From Singulisphaera sp. (GTDB lineage Bacteria; Planctomycetota; Planctomycetia; Isosphaerales; Isosphaeraceae), in NCBI GenBank assembly GCA_027451445.1, contig DAIDJG010000362.1, positions 1-39,405 on the forward strand: DNA of 39,405 bases, read 5' to 3'. Of the stretch, positions 1 through 7,101 are shown piece by piece. A model generated the notes under the pieces. It was not told where the DNA came from and ran no database searches. It saw nothing but the letters and a program-made list of their open reading frames with translations. Position numbers and translations under genes: made by a program. Within the stretch, counting starts at the first letter, position 1. Every line of letters begins with the position of its first letter.

Positions 1-2
1 GG

Positions 3-596
3 GGGGGTGGGGATGCGCCTCACTCGCGTGCATCGGAATCGGCCGCCCCTCTCACGGGGGTCGTTTCGGCCGCCTTGGACGGGGGCGTGCGCGTTTTCGG
101 GGAGGCCGATCCCTACGACCCGCCGAATCCCGCCGACTACGCGCATGTCGTCGACGGTCGTTGCCGGTATCGGGTCGAGATCGGAACGGTTGCGGTCGAA
201 GGGCTCACCGACTTCAAACGGGGTGCGCCCTGGGTGAAGCGCCGGGTGATCCGCGGAATTGGAGATGGTCGGCCATTTGAGATCGACGTCTCCTACCTCG
301 AAGGGAAGAAGTCGCTGCGCGTGAATGGCCATGACCTTGCCTGCGACCCGATGGCGGACTCGTACGCCAACGTCCTTTCCACAGCGGTGCGCTGGTCGCG
401 CGAGCATGACCGGGTGCAACTTATGGGCGGTCTGTTCCCGAATCCTCGGTTCACGAGGTTGACGTACCTGCTCTCGGCCGCACTGTGGTGGAGTTGTCAA
501 GACCGAGAAGGGCGTGCGTTCTCGTCTGCGAATGAATTGCTCGACTGGGGTGAGCAGAGCCAGTCAACCACCGACTTCGGAAGGGAGCGGGGATAG
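3..596 (+). CDS. Hypothetical protein, 5' end probably cut by the window edge
   Basis: I do not recognise this protein. The frame is open from the left edge of the window to the stop at 594-596, with no ATG near the beginning; the first usable start is a TTG at 75. The visible part (about 173 residues from that TTG) is soluble, with no signal peptide or membrane segment. It is rich in charged and aromatic residues (for example DPYDPPNPADYAHVVDG near the start and SAALWWSCQDREGRAF near the end). It converges on the minus-strand DUF4058 gene, with about 65 bp between the stops. Amino-acid composition looks like real coding sequence, but no motif supports a function. It could also be a decayed fragment. 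Confidence 0.4.
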   Translation, partial: GGGDAPHSRASESAAPLTGVVSAALDGGVRVFGEADPYDPPNPADYAHVVDGRCRYRVEIGTVAVEGLTDFKRGAPWVKRRVIRGIGDGRPFEIDVSYLEGKKSLRVNGHDLACDPMADSYANVLSTAVRWSREHDRVQLMGGLFPNPRFTRLTYLLSAALWWSCQDREGRAFSSANELLDWGEQSQSTTDFGRERG

Positions 597-661
597 GTCG
601 GGAATCACGTCCTCGTCCGATGTGGGCCGAGTCCTCCGCGCGACAACTGCGAAGGAAAGAC

Positions 662-1441
662 TCAGTCGCGAAGCCCGGCCGCGCGAAGGCGTTCTTCGGC
701 CCATGCGGAGTCCTCGGCAGACAAGGGGACCTCGGGAGGCTCCGCGTAGTTGACCATGAGATCCAAACTGCTTTCGTCGTAAACGTTCGTCAGCGCCTGC
801 TGAAGGTCGAGAAGCACGTCGGCATCGCCGGGTAAGAGCGGGACGTTGACAATCGGCAATGGCTGACGGAGAGTAATCGGCCACACATCCATTAAAAGTC
901 CCTTCTCCACGCGGTGGAGAAGCACGAAGTAAGGGACCGGGGGTAACGGTTCGAGCATCGGTACGCGTTGGCCGGCACGGAGAAGGTCGATCTCGAGCAG
1001 GTGGGCCGTGCTCGAAAGAACCCCTTGTCTCTTGCAGATATATTCAGCGCGCCCTGAGCCCCGTTTGTTGACCGGCGAGAGCACTTCGATTGCAGTGATC
1101 AGGTCACGGTTCCGAACATCACGGATTTCAACCGTGATTACAGGAACTGTGCTCGTGATCACCGTCGCCAGCTCCAGGGTGGCGGTTGTCTCTTCCGCCC
1201 TTTCGCGCCTCGGAGCTCCAGCTTCGGACTCGACCACCACCACGTCCGGGTAAATATTCGACCTCGTAATCTCGACGTCGTCGAGAGAATCGAGCACAAA
1301 CCGTCGGGTCGACAAGGCAGCGTACTTGGGACGAAGTTTGGGATTGAGCTGCCTCGCGATCTCCGCGCAGAGCATCGTGTGGACACTACTCCAGAGCGAT
1401 CCTTCCAGGTACGGGTCCATTCCCGGAAAGGGCGAGGCCAT
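662..1441 (-). CDS. DUF4058 family protein
   Basis: The 259-residue product starts MASPFPGMDPYLE, the hallmark N-terminus of DUF4058 proteins, which are abundant in planctomycetes and cyanobacteria and have no established function. The region around residues 60-125 contains YPDVVVVE, VEIRDV and ITAIEVLSPVNK. This spacing of acidic residues and a lysine resembles the PD-(D/E)XK nuclease core also seen in Uma2 proteins, although this relationship is an inference. The start ATG is preceded on the minus strand by AAGGTGG at about 7 nt. It lies 37 nt downstream of the toxin-like gene on the same strand and is probably cotranscribed with the toxin/antitoxin-like pair. It is full length for the family, with no membrane segment. 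Confidence 0.85.
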   Translation of the reverse strand: MASPFPGMDPYLEGSLWSSVHTMLCAEIARQLNPKLRPKYAALSTRRFVLDSLDDVEITRSNIYPDVVVVESEAGAPRRERAEETTATLELATVITSTVPVITVEIRDVRNRDLITAIEVLSPVNKRGSGRAEYICKRQGVLSSTAHLLEIDLLRAGQRVPMLEPLPPVPYFVLLHRVEKGLLMDVWPITLRQPLPIVNVPLLPGDADVLLDLQQALTNVYDESSLDLMVNYAEPPEVPLSAEDSAWAEERLRAAGLRD

Positions 1442-1478
1442 AACGTTCCACCTTCGTCTCGTGAAGTCGTATTGGAAC

Positions 1479-1751
1479 TCAACTCGGTGGCCGGCGCTTG
1501 CTGATCGACCACACCGCCGTCACGGTTACACGGGCATCGTCCGGCTCGACAACGAACTGAACTCCCAAAGGGCTTTCGAAAAGGATCCGTTCGGAGTCGT
1601 CTCGAGCCTCACCTTCGTTTTCCGTGTCTTCCTTCAACCGCTCGTCAATGTTCGTGACGGCGTCCGTTACGGCATTACGGTCGTCAGCTCGCATCCAGAT
1701 TGCGGCAAGCTGGTTGAGCGTGACTTGGGTCCAGAGGATGGTAAACTTCAC
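1479..1751 (-). CDS. RelE/ParE-like toxin-family protein
   Basis: A 90-residue protein starting MKFTILWTQVTLNQLAAIW. The early tryptophan, the helix with IWMRADDRNAVTDAVTNIDERL, and the late strands (SERILFESPLGVQFVVEPDDARVTVTAVW) fit the compact RelE/ParE toxin fold as seen in a planctomycete subfamily. Proteins of this fold usually cleave mRNA or inhibit gyrase, but the catalytic set is not clear from sequence, so activity is unproven. It overlaps the upstream 80-residue gene by four bases (ATGA), the normal translational coupling of toxin-antitoxin pairs. The size matches the family. Confidence 0.65.
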   Translation of the reverse strand: MKFTILWTQVTLNQLAAIWMRADDRNAVTDAVTNIDERLKEDTENEGEARDDSERILFESPLGVQFVVEPDDARVTVTAVWSISKRRPPS

Positions 1752-1990
1752 GACTGTTCCAGCCCTCTCAAGTGCGCGAGCACTTCCTCCGTCGTAAAGC
1801 GTCCCGGCTCACGAGCAAATCGCTTGAGCTCCTCATCAGTGAATGGAATTGCAGATTTGTCGTCCGATGACTGGATCGTCAAGGGTGTGAAGAAACCCAA
1901 GGTGTGACCCGATTCGTCGCAAAGCTCAATGCGTTCCTCGGCTTGTTTGAGCTTTGCGACCATCGACGGATCGAGCGTCATCTTTGTCAT
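1748..1990 (-). CDS. Antitoxin-like partner of the RelE/ParE-like gene
   Basis: An 80-residue acidic protein (MTKMTLDPSMVAKLKQAEERIELCDESGHTLGFF, later FTDEELKRFAREPGRFTTEEVLAHL). This layout, a short N-terminal strand region with an ELCDESG motif followed by a C-terminal helix ending in TTEEVLAHL, recurs in planctomycete small proteins encoded just ahead of RelE-like toxins. It is inferred to be the antitoxin and possible autorepressor; no classical DNA-binding motif is visible. A good ribosome-binding site (AAGGAG on the minus strand, plus positions 2001-2006) lies 10 nt upstream of the ATG. The next gene starts within its stop codon. Confidence 0.6.
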   Translation of the reverse strand: MTKMTLDPSMVAKLKQAEERIELCDESGHTLGFFTPLTIQSSDDKSAIPFTDEELKRFAREPGRFTTEEVLAHLRGLEQS

Positions 1991-2354
1991 GGTCTATGGA
2001 CTCCTTAACGACGACTCGCTGGCGCAGCCCGGTGACTGTCCTTGTTCGTCAGTATACCGAGTCTCAGAACGGATCGTTAGACGAGCATCTCGCCAAAGCC
2101 CCTCTGGAGGCGTAGCGAAAATCCATGCCTGAATCGTTGACAGCCTCCAACGGTTCCCGGAAAGTAATCGTATCTCTAGTCAGCCGAACGATTGCGCCGA
2201 GTTTTCCGCGAAGCGCTCCGGAACGGCGTCGTGGTCGCGGTGCGTCCCCGGTTTGGCGATAGCGTGTGGTTGAACGTACTCCGTCTCCCCCTTCAAGACG
2301 AGTGAGCGGAGTCATCGTCCGTCCCCATCGGGTCACTCAGCCAGCGAGGCGTCT
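1991..2354. other. Divergent intergenic region
   Basis: This 364-bp gap separates the minus-strand toxin/antitoxin genes from cluster 1 on the plus strand, so it should hold promoters for both. On the minus strand there is a TATACT box at 2051-2056, about 60 bp upstream of the antitoxin start, with no good -35 partner. On the plus strand TTGACA occurs at 2137-2142 without a convincing -10 box at the normal spacing. Small open frames here show no recognisable protein. I see no repeat of the families found elsewhere in the window. Confidence 0.3.
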
Positions 2355-3431
2355 GTGCAACAGAAGAAGATCAATCCCCTCGGCGTTGGCGGCGGGGGCA
2401 CGGCAACGGCCGCTCGGGTTGAACACCACCTCGATCAGTCCGACCTCCGCGCAGCGGAGGCCCTGACCGACGCGTACGCCCGGATGTCGAAGGAACTCGC
2501 ACGGGTGATCGTGGGCCAGGAGGAAGTGCTCAAGCAGATCCTGATTGCGCTGTTCTGCCAAGGGCACTGCATCCTCGAAGGCGTCCCCGGGCTGGCGAAG
2601 ACGTTGATGATTTCCAGCATCGCCAAGCTGCTCTCGCTCCAGTTTGGACGCATTCAGTTCACGCCCGACCTCATGCCGTCGGACATCACCGGCAACGAAG
2701 TGCTCGAAGAAGAGGAGGGGACCGGGCGGCGCAAGATGAGGTTCTTCAAGGGGCCGATTTTCGCCAACATCATTCTCGGCGACGAAATCAACCGCACCCC
2801 TCCCAAGACCCAGGCCGCTCTCTTGCAAGCGATGCAGGAGTACAAGGTCACGGTCGCGGGTGAAGACTATCCCCTCGAGAAGCCGTTCCTCGTTCTCGGC
2901 ACCCAGAACCCCATCGAGCAGGAAGGGACGTACCCGCTCCCCGAGGCGCAGCTCGACCGGTTCATGTTCAAGGTGCTGATCGACTACCCGAGCTACGAAG
3001 AAGAGCTCATGATCGCCGAGACGACCACCTCCACCGACCAGGCGGAGCTGGAACCGATCCTCGGCCGCGACGATATCATCGCGATCCAGAAGGTGGTGCG
3101 GCGGGTCCTGGTGGGCCGCTCGGTGTCGTCGTACGCGGTGAAGCTCGCCCGCGCCACCCGACCGGGCACAGACGAGGCGCCCGACTTCGTGAACCAGTAC
3201 CTCACCTGGGGCGCAGGCCCCCGCGCCTGCCAGGCCATGCTCCTCGGAGCGAAGGCCAACGCGCTGCTCGACGGCCGGGTCCATGTGTCGACCGACGACA
3301 TCCGTTACGTTGCGACGCCCGTCCTCCGACACCGCCTGGCGACCAGCTTCCGGGCGGAAAGTGATGGCGTCCTCTCCGACCACATCGTGGAAAAACTGTT
3401 CGAGACGATCAAGGAACCGGTGGAACGGTAA
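2355..3431 (+). CDS. MoxR-family AAA+ ATPase (cluster 1)
   Basis: A 358-residue AAA+ ATPase of the MoxR family. Walker A is GVPGLAKT (residues 76-83), Walker B ends in DE at 143-144 within LGDEINRTPPKTQAALLQAMQE, and sensor 1 is TQNPIEQEGTYPLPEAQLDRF from 183. These are diagnostic and intact. The C-terminal lid contains TWGAGPRA. MoxR proteins are hexameric chaperones that typically act on VWA-domain partners, and the VWA-like genes that follow fit that role. The chosen start is GTG with GAGG at 2346-2349; a downstream ATG at 2484 is possible but would remove the N-terminal helix preceding the AAA core. It heads cluster 1 and is followed by inverted repeat A1. Confidence 0.93.
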   Translation: MQQKKINPLGVGGGGTATAARVEHHLDQSDLRAAEALTDAYARMSKELARVIVGQEEVLKQILIALFCQGHCILEGVPGLAKTLMISSIAKLLSLQFGRIQFTPDLMPSDITGNEVLEEEEGTGRRKMRFFKGPIFANIILGDEINRTPPKTQAALLQAMQEYKVTVAGEDYPLEKPFLVLGTQNPIEQEGTYPLPEAQLDRFMFKVLIDYPSYEEELMIAETTTSTDQAELEPILGRDDIIAIQKVVRRVLVGRSVSSYAVKLARATRPGTDEAPDFVNQYLTWGAGPRACQAMLLGAKANALLDGRVHVSTDDIRYVATPVLRHRLATSFRAESDGVLSDHIVEKLFETIKEPVER

Positions 3432-3452
3432 GATACGAAATTCAAGAGATCG

Positions 3453-3576
3453 ATCCGCAGATGTCGCAGATGTTCGCAGATGATGAAAAACGACAAAGAG
3501 CATAGCACGCCGGAACTCGGAATACTGTCTAAATACATTCAACTTTATCTGCGTTAATCTGCGACATCTGCGGATA
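3453..3576. repeat. Inverted repeat family A, copy 1
   Basis: Left arm 3453-3481 and right arm 3547-3576 are near-perfect reverse complements. They are built from ATCCGCAGATG, TCGCAGATG and TTCGCAGAT units and separated by a 65-bp spacer. The left arm begins about 21 nt after the moxR stop. The arms differ by a few bases in the unit next to the loop, making this the most diverged of the five copies. The spacer contains GGAATA, also present in copies 2 and 5. Confidence 0.9.
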
Positions 3577-3642
3577 AGCCTCTTCGATTCGTTCGTAATG
3601 GCTTAGGCGGTTAGTCCGTCTCTGGTCCGTGGGAGTTGCCCT

Positions 3643-4536
3643 TTGAACGGTAATAACCGCTATTTTGATCCGGATGGCCTGGCGCGCATCGGCAACATGG
3701 AGCTGGTGGCGCGGCAGGTCGTGGAGGGATTTCTCACCGGCCGGCACCGCAGTCCGTATCATGGGTTCTCGGTTGAGTATCTCGACCACCGCGCGTACAC
3801 GCCGGGAGACGACATCCGGTCGCTCGACTGGAAGATCCTCGCGAGGTCCGACAAATATCACGTCAAGCTGTTCCAGGACGAGACGAACCTCCGCGCGACA
3901 ATCTTGCTGGACTGCTCGGCGTCAATGACGTTCAAGAGCGACGGGATGAGCAAGCTGGAGTACGGCAGTTTCCTCGCCGCCGCTCTCGCTCACCTGATGC
4001 TTCGACAGAAAGACGCCGTCGGTCTGACACTCTTTGACCGCGAGGTTCGCGCCTCGTTGCCGCCTCGCGCCCGGCCTTCGCAATTCCGGCAGATCCTCGA
4101 CCTGCTCGACCAACCGCCGACGGGGAGTGATACCGACGTTGGATCGATCCTCCACACCGTCGCGGAACGGATCAAGCGCCGAGGCCTGGTGATCATCATC
4201 AGTGACCTGATCGACGACGAGGCAAAGATCGCCAACGGCTTGCAGCACTTCCGCCACAACCGCCACGAGGTGGTCGTGTTCCAGGTGATGGATGACGCCG
4301 AATTGACGTTCCCGTACGACCGGATTACGCGCTTCAAAGATCTCGAAGGGGCAGGGCGGGTCGTGACCAACCCCAAGAGCCTCCGCACCCGCTACCTGGC
4401 GCGGATCAACGCGTTCACGGATGCGATCAAAACGGCCTGTTTCGAACGGGGGATCAGCTATAACCTGGTCAACACGAAACAGCCTTACGACATGTTCCTG
4501 GCAGCCTACCTGGAAAAACGAGCCCGAATGGGATGA
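3643..4536 (+). CDS. DUF58 domain protein (cluster 1)
   Basis: The 297-residue product has the DUF58 signature YTPGDDIRSLDWK (residues 52-64), followed by a VWA-like half with a metal-ion (MIDAS-type) motif D-C-S-A-S at 90-94 and a second acidic stretch, VIIISDLIDDE, near 187-197. There is no membrane segment, so it is probably cytosolic. DUF58 proteins are the usual neighbours of MoxR ATPases and are taken to be their partners or adaptors. The TTG start is supported by GGGAG at 3631-3635, 7 nt upstream; no ATG lies near the conserved N-terminus. It is flanked on both sides by family A inverted repeats. A diverged paralogue lies at 20306. Confidence 0.9.
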   Translation: MNGNNRYFDPDGLARIGNMELVARQVVEGFLTGRHRSPYHGFSVEYLDHRAYTPGDDIRSLDWKILARSDKYHVKLFQDETNLRATILLDCSASMTFKSDGMSKLEYGSFLAAALAHLMLRQKDAVGLTLFDREVRASLPPRARPSQFRQILDLLDQPPTGSDTDVGSILHTVAERIKRRGLVIIISDLIDDEAKIANGLQHFRHNRHEVVVFQVMDDAELTFPYDRITRFKDLEGAGRVVTNPKSLRTRYLARINAFTDAIKTACFERGISYNLVNTKQPYDMFLAAYLEKRARMG

Positions 4537-4542
4537 AAGAGG

Positions 4543-4672
4543 TTTATCCGCAGATGTCGCAGATGAACGCAGATGAAATAACAAGAATAATATTGGAATA
4601 AATTAGATTAATTTTATTAAAGATTTCTTGATTTTTATTAATCTGCGTTCATCTGCGACATCTGCGGATAAA
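4543..4672. repeat. Inverted repeat family A, copy 2
   Basis: The arms at 4543-4574 and 4641-4672 are perfect 32-nt reverse complements (TTTATCCGCAGATGTCGCAG and onward). They flank a 66-bp spacer made almost only of A and T, in sharp contrast to the GC-rich genes. The left arm starts 7 nt after the DUF58 stop, and the right arm ends 23 nt before the next ATG. Imperfect complementarity continues outward (AAGAGG against CTCTGTT). Confidence 0.95.
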
Positions 4673-4695
4673 CTCTGTTGGATTCGGAGTGCTTC

Positions 4696-6987
4696 ATGAC
4701 GTTCCTTCACTGGGCCCTGTTTCCGCTTGCGGCGTTGGCCGTGGTGCCGATCTTGCTCCACTTGCTGACGTTGCATCGGCTGCGCACGGTGGAGTTGAGC
4801 ACGTATCGGTTCCTGTTCGATAGCTACGTCCAGCAGCGCCGGCGGATGAAGTTTCTCGAGGCGCTCCTGGCACTTTTGCGCAGCCTGTTTTTGCTGGCGC
4901 TCGTGGTCGTCTTCTGCCGGCCGGTCGTGAAGCACTGGGACCGTCTGTTCGGCGGCGGTTCCGGGCGCGAGGTTGTGCTTTTGGTGGACAGTTCGGCCAG
5001 CATGAATGCCCGGACGGCCGGGCGGTCGAGCATGGACCGGGCGAAGAGTGCCGCGCTGGCGGTGGCCGAAAGCCTCGGGCGCGACGACCGGGTGACCTTG
5101 ATCCGGGTCGGTGGCCGGCCGACGGAGGTCTTCAACCGGTTCGGGGCCGATGCTGAGACGATCCACGAAAAGATCGAGGGGTTGGAGCCGGGTCCTGCAC
5201 GCGCCAATCTGTTCGCGGCCCTCGCGCACATCTTCGGTCCCAGGAAGCAGGATGAGGTGCGGCCGAACGTCTATGTGTTCACCGACGGCCAGTCGGGCAC
5301 CTGGCGCGAGGTGCGGGACGGCGGCCTGGAGCGCGTTGTGCCCCAGGGCACGAAGCTGACGGTCGTCAATGTGGGCACGGACGAATCTGTCGGGAACCGG
5401 GGTGTCATTGGTGATGCACCTCGCCAGAAGTTGGCGATTCTTGGCCTCCCAGTGCGGCTTCGGCCGCGTGTCGTGAACCAGTCGCGGACCGAGACGGCGG
5501 AGGTGACCGTCGGCGTCTTCCTCGACGAGAAGGAAGTCGCCCGCGTTCCGTTCACGCTCAAGCCGGGCGAGACCGCCGCCAAGGAGATCGTCTACGTTCC
5601 GACCGACGCAGGGGCGATCCAGGGACGCTTCGAGATCAGTGCAGACCGTTTCCCGGACGATGACACGTTCCTGTTCACTCTCCCCGTCGCCCGGCAGATT
5701 AAAGTACTGCTGGTCAACGGTCATCCGGCCGCCGACCCCTTCGAGAACGGCGCGCTCTACTTGCGCACCGCCCTGAGTGCGAGCGACGAAGATCAACCTG
5801 CCGCCAAGACCAAGGCGGCCCAAGCCGCGACGCTCGGACCGAGCGCGGAGTTTGTGCGGTCGCTCGATGTCCAGGAGATCACCGAGGATAAGCTGAACGC
5901 GGAAAGCCTGCGAGAAACCTCGGTGGTGATCCTGGCCAACTGTGGAGCCCTCGATGCCCCGAAGTTCGCCGCGCTGCGCGAATTCGTGGCCGCGGGAGGT
6001 GGATTGCTCGTCTTCCCCGGCGACAAGGTGAACCCTGACGTCTACAACAAGCAGTTCTTCCCTGTCCCCGGCCCGCAGAAGGAGGCCCTCACCGCCGCGG
6101 AGTTGGCCCCACCTGCGGGTGACCCCAAGCAGCGGTCGACGTTCGAGCGGCTGGGCTCGATCGACTTTGCCCACCCTGCGCTCTCGGTCTTCGACGACCC
6201 TGACGCCCATTACCTGACCTCGGCCTACTTCTCGCGACGATTCCCCCTGAAGCTGGGCGAGCCCCGAGGCTCGAGCTGGCCCCTGGCCAAGTTCGCCTCG
6301 GGAGCGCCCGCCCTGGTTGAGAGCCGGCTCGGCGACGGCGTCGTGGTGCTCGCGGCCTTCCCGGCTGAAACGCGCTGGACGAACCTGCCACTCAAGCCCG
6401 AGTTCGTCCCCCTGGTCCTGCGACTGGTCAGCTACGCGTCGCACGCGGCTGACCTGGAAGTTCCGTCGACCGTGCCCGCCGACGGTGCGGCGGAGATTGC
6501 CGTCACTGGGACATGGGCGCCCGTCTCGGGCAAGATCCACGACACGCACGGCCGGCCAACCCCGTTGACGTTTGAACGATCGGCCTCGCGGCTCCTCGGC
6601 CAGTTCGACCAGACGAACGCGAAAGGCTACTACGCCGTCGAGGTCAAAGGAGGCCGGCCCAATCCACCGCAGCTCGCGTCCTCATCGTTCGCCGTGAACG
6701 TTGCGCCGGAGGAGTCGCGCTTCGAAACGGTGAAAGAGGACCAGATCCGCGAGTGGCTCCCGCACGCCGATCTGACGTTCGTCAACGCCTCGGCCGAACA
6801 ACAGCAGATCCATGGCGCCTTCGGCGAAGAACGCGAAATCTGGCGCCCACTCATCTTCGTGGTCTTCGCGATCATCGGCGCTGAGTTTATGCTCGCCACC
6901 CTTGGCGGCAGCCACGACGAGACGCAGATGCGCCGCACACTCAGACAACGACTTCAGGCAGCGGTTCCAAGCGGTGAACTCGAATAA
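4696..6987 (+). CDS. BatA-like membrane VWA protein (cluster 1)
   Basis: A 763-residue protein with the BatA/DUF1550-type N-terminus: a membrane segment at about 5-25 ending PILLHLLTLHRLRTVELST, and a second at about 55-75. A VWA domain follows, with its MIDAS motif D-S-S-A-S at 98-102 and VYVFTDGQSG near residue 200. The middle part (VLLVNGHPAADPFENGALYLRTAL, then GGGLLVFPGDKVN) resembles the class I amidotransferase-like fold often fused to planctomycete VWA proteins. A third membrane segment near the C-terminus (LIFVVFAIIGAEFMLATLGG) would close a large extracytoplasmic section. I chose ATG 4696 because GGAGT lies 5 nt upstream and the family begins at this MTFLHW; an in-frame TTG at 4678 is less likely. 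It is a probable MoxR client. Confidence 0.88.
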   Translation: MTFLHWALFPLAALAVVPILLHLLTLHRLRTVELSTYRFLFDSYVQQRRRMKFLEALLALLRSLFLLALVVVFCRPVVKHWDRLFGGGSGREVVLLVDSSASMNARTAGRSSMDRAKSAALAVAESLGRDDRVTLIRVGGRPTEVFNRFGADAETIHEKIEGLEPGPARANLFAALAHIFGPRKQDEVRPNVYVFTDGQSGTWREVRDGGLERVVPQGTKLTVVNVGTDESVGNRGVIGDAPRQKLAILGLPVRLRPRVVNQSRTETAEVTVGVFLDEKEVARVPFTLKPGETAAKEIVYVPTDAGAIQGRFEISADRFPDDDTFLFTLPVARQIKVLLVNGHPAADPFENGALYLRTALSASDEDQPAAKTKAAQAATLGPSAEFVRSLDVQEITEDKLNAESLRETSVVILANCGALDAPKFAALREFVAAGGGLLVFPGDKVNPDVYNKQFFPVPGPQKEALTAAELAPPAGDPKQRSTFERLGSIDFAHPALSVFDDPDAHYLTSAYFSRRFPLKLGEPRGSSWPLAKFASGAPALVESRLGDGVVVLAAFPAETRWTNLPLKPEFVPLVLRLVSYASHAADLEVPSTVPADGAAEIAVTGTWAPVSGKIHDTHGRPTPLTFERSASRLLGQFDQTNAKGYYAVEVKGGRPNPPQLASSSFAVNVAPEESRFETVKEDQIREWLPHADLTFVNASAEQQQIHGAFGEEREIWRPLIFVVFAIIGAEFMLATLGGSHDETQMRRTLRQRLQAAVPSGELE

Positions 6988-6996
6988 CAGATTGTC

Positions 6997-7078
6997 ATCC
7001 GCAGATGTCGCAGATGAACGCAGATTAAGGAAGAAATTTTCAATTTTTATCTGCGTTCATCTGCGTCATCTGCGGATA
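6997..7078. repeat. Inverted repeat family A, copy 3 (short loop)
   Basis: The arms at 6997-7025 and 7049-7077 are complementary except for one missing base in the right arm (GCGTCATCTG instead of GCGACATCTG). The loop is only 23 bp, the shortest of the five copies. It lies 9 nt after the stop of the BatA-like gene and 23-24 nt before the next ATG. Confidence 0.93.
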
Positions 7079-7101
7079 GGAACTCTCACGAGGACCGAGT
7101 C

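Noticed and set aside
2137-2180. TTGACA as a sigma70-type promoter for cluster 1
   Set aside because: No acceptable -10 box at 16-18 bp; TATCTC at 2171 is 28 bp away.
2064-2336. 90-residue minus-strand open frame
   Set aside because: Arg-rich composition, no ribosome-binding site or family resemblance, lies in the divergent intergenic region.
4543-4672. Family A hairpins as ordinary rho-independent terminators
   Set aside because: The arms are too long and unit-repeated, the loop is large, and no T-run follows the right arm; they also lie inside what looks like one operon.
4603-6549. Long minus-strand open frame opposite the BatA-like gene
   Set aside because: The plus frame has clear membrane segments, MIDAS motif and paralogue; the minus frame is a GC-rich shadow with Arg/Gly/Glu-rich composition and no family features. 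The same applies to the minus frames at 2337-3542, 8242-9894, 18355-19749, 21671-23761 and 26461-28176.
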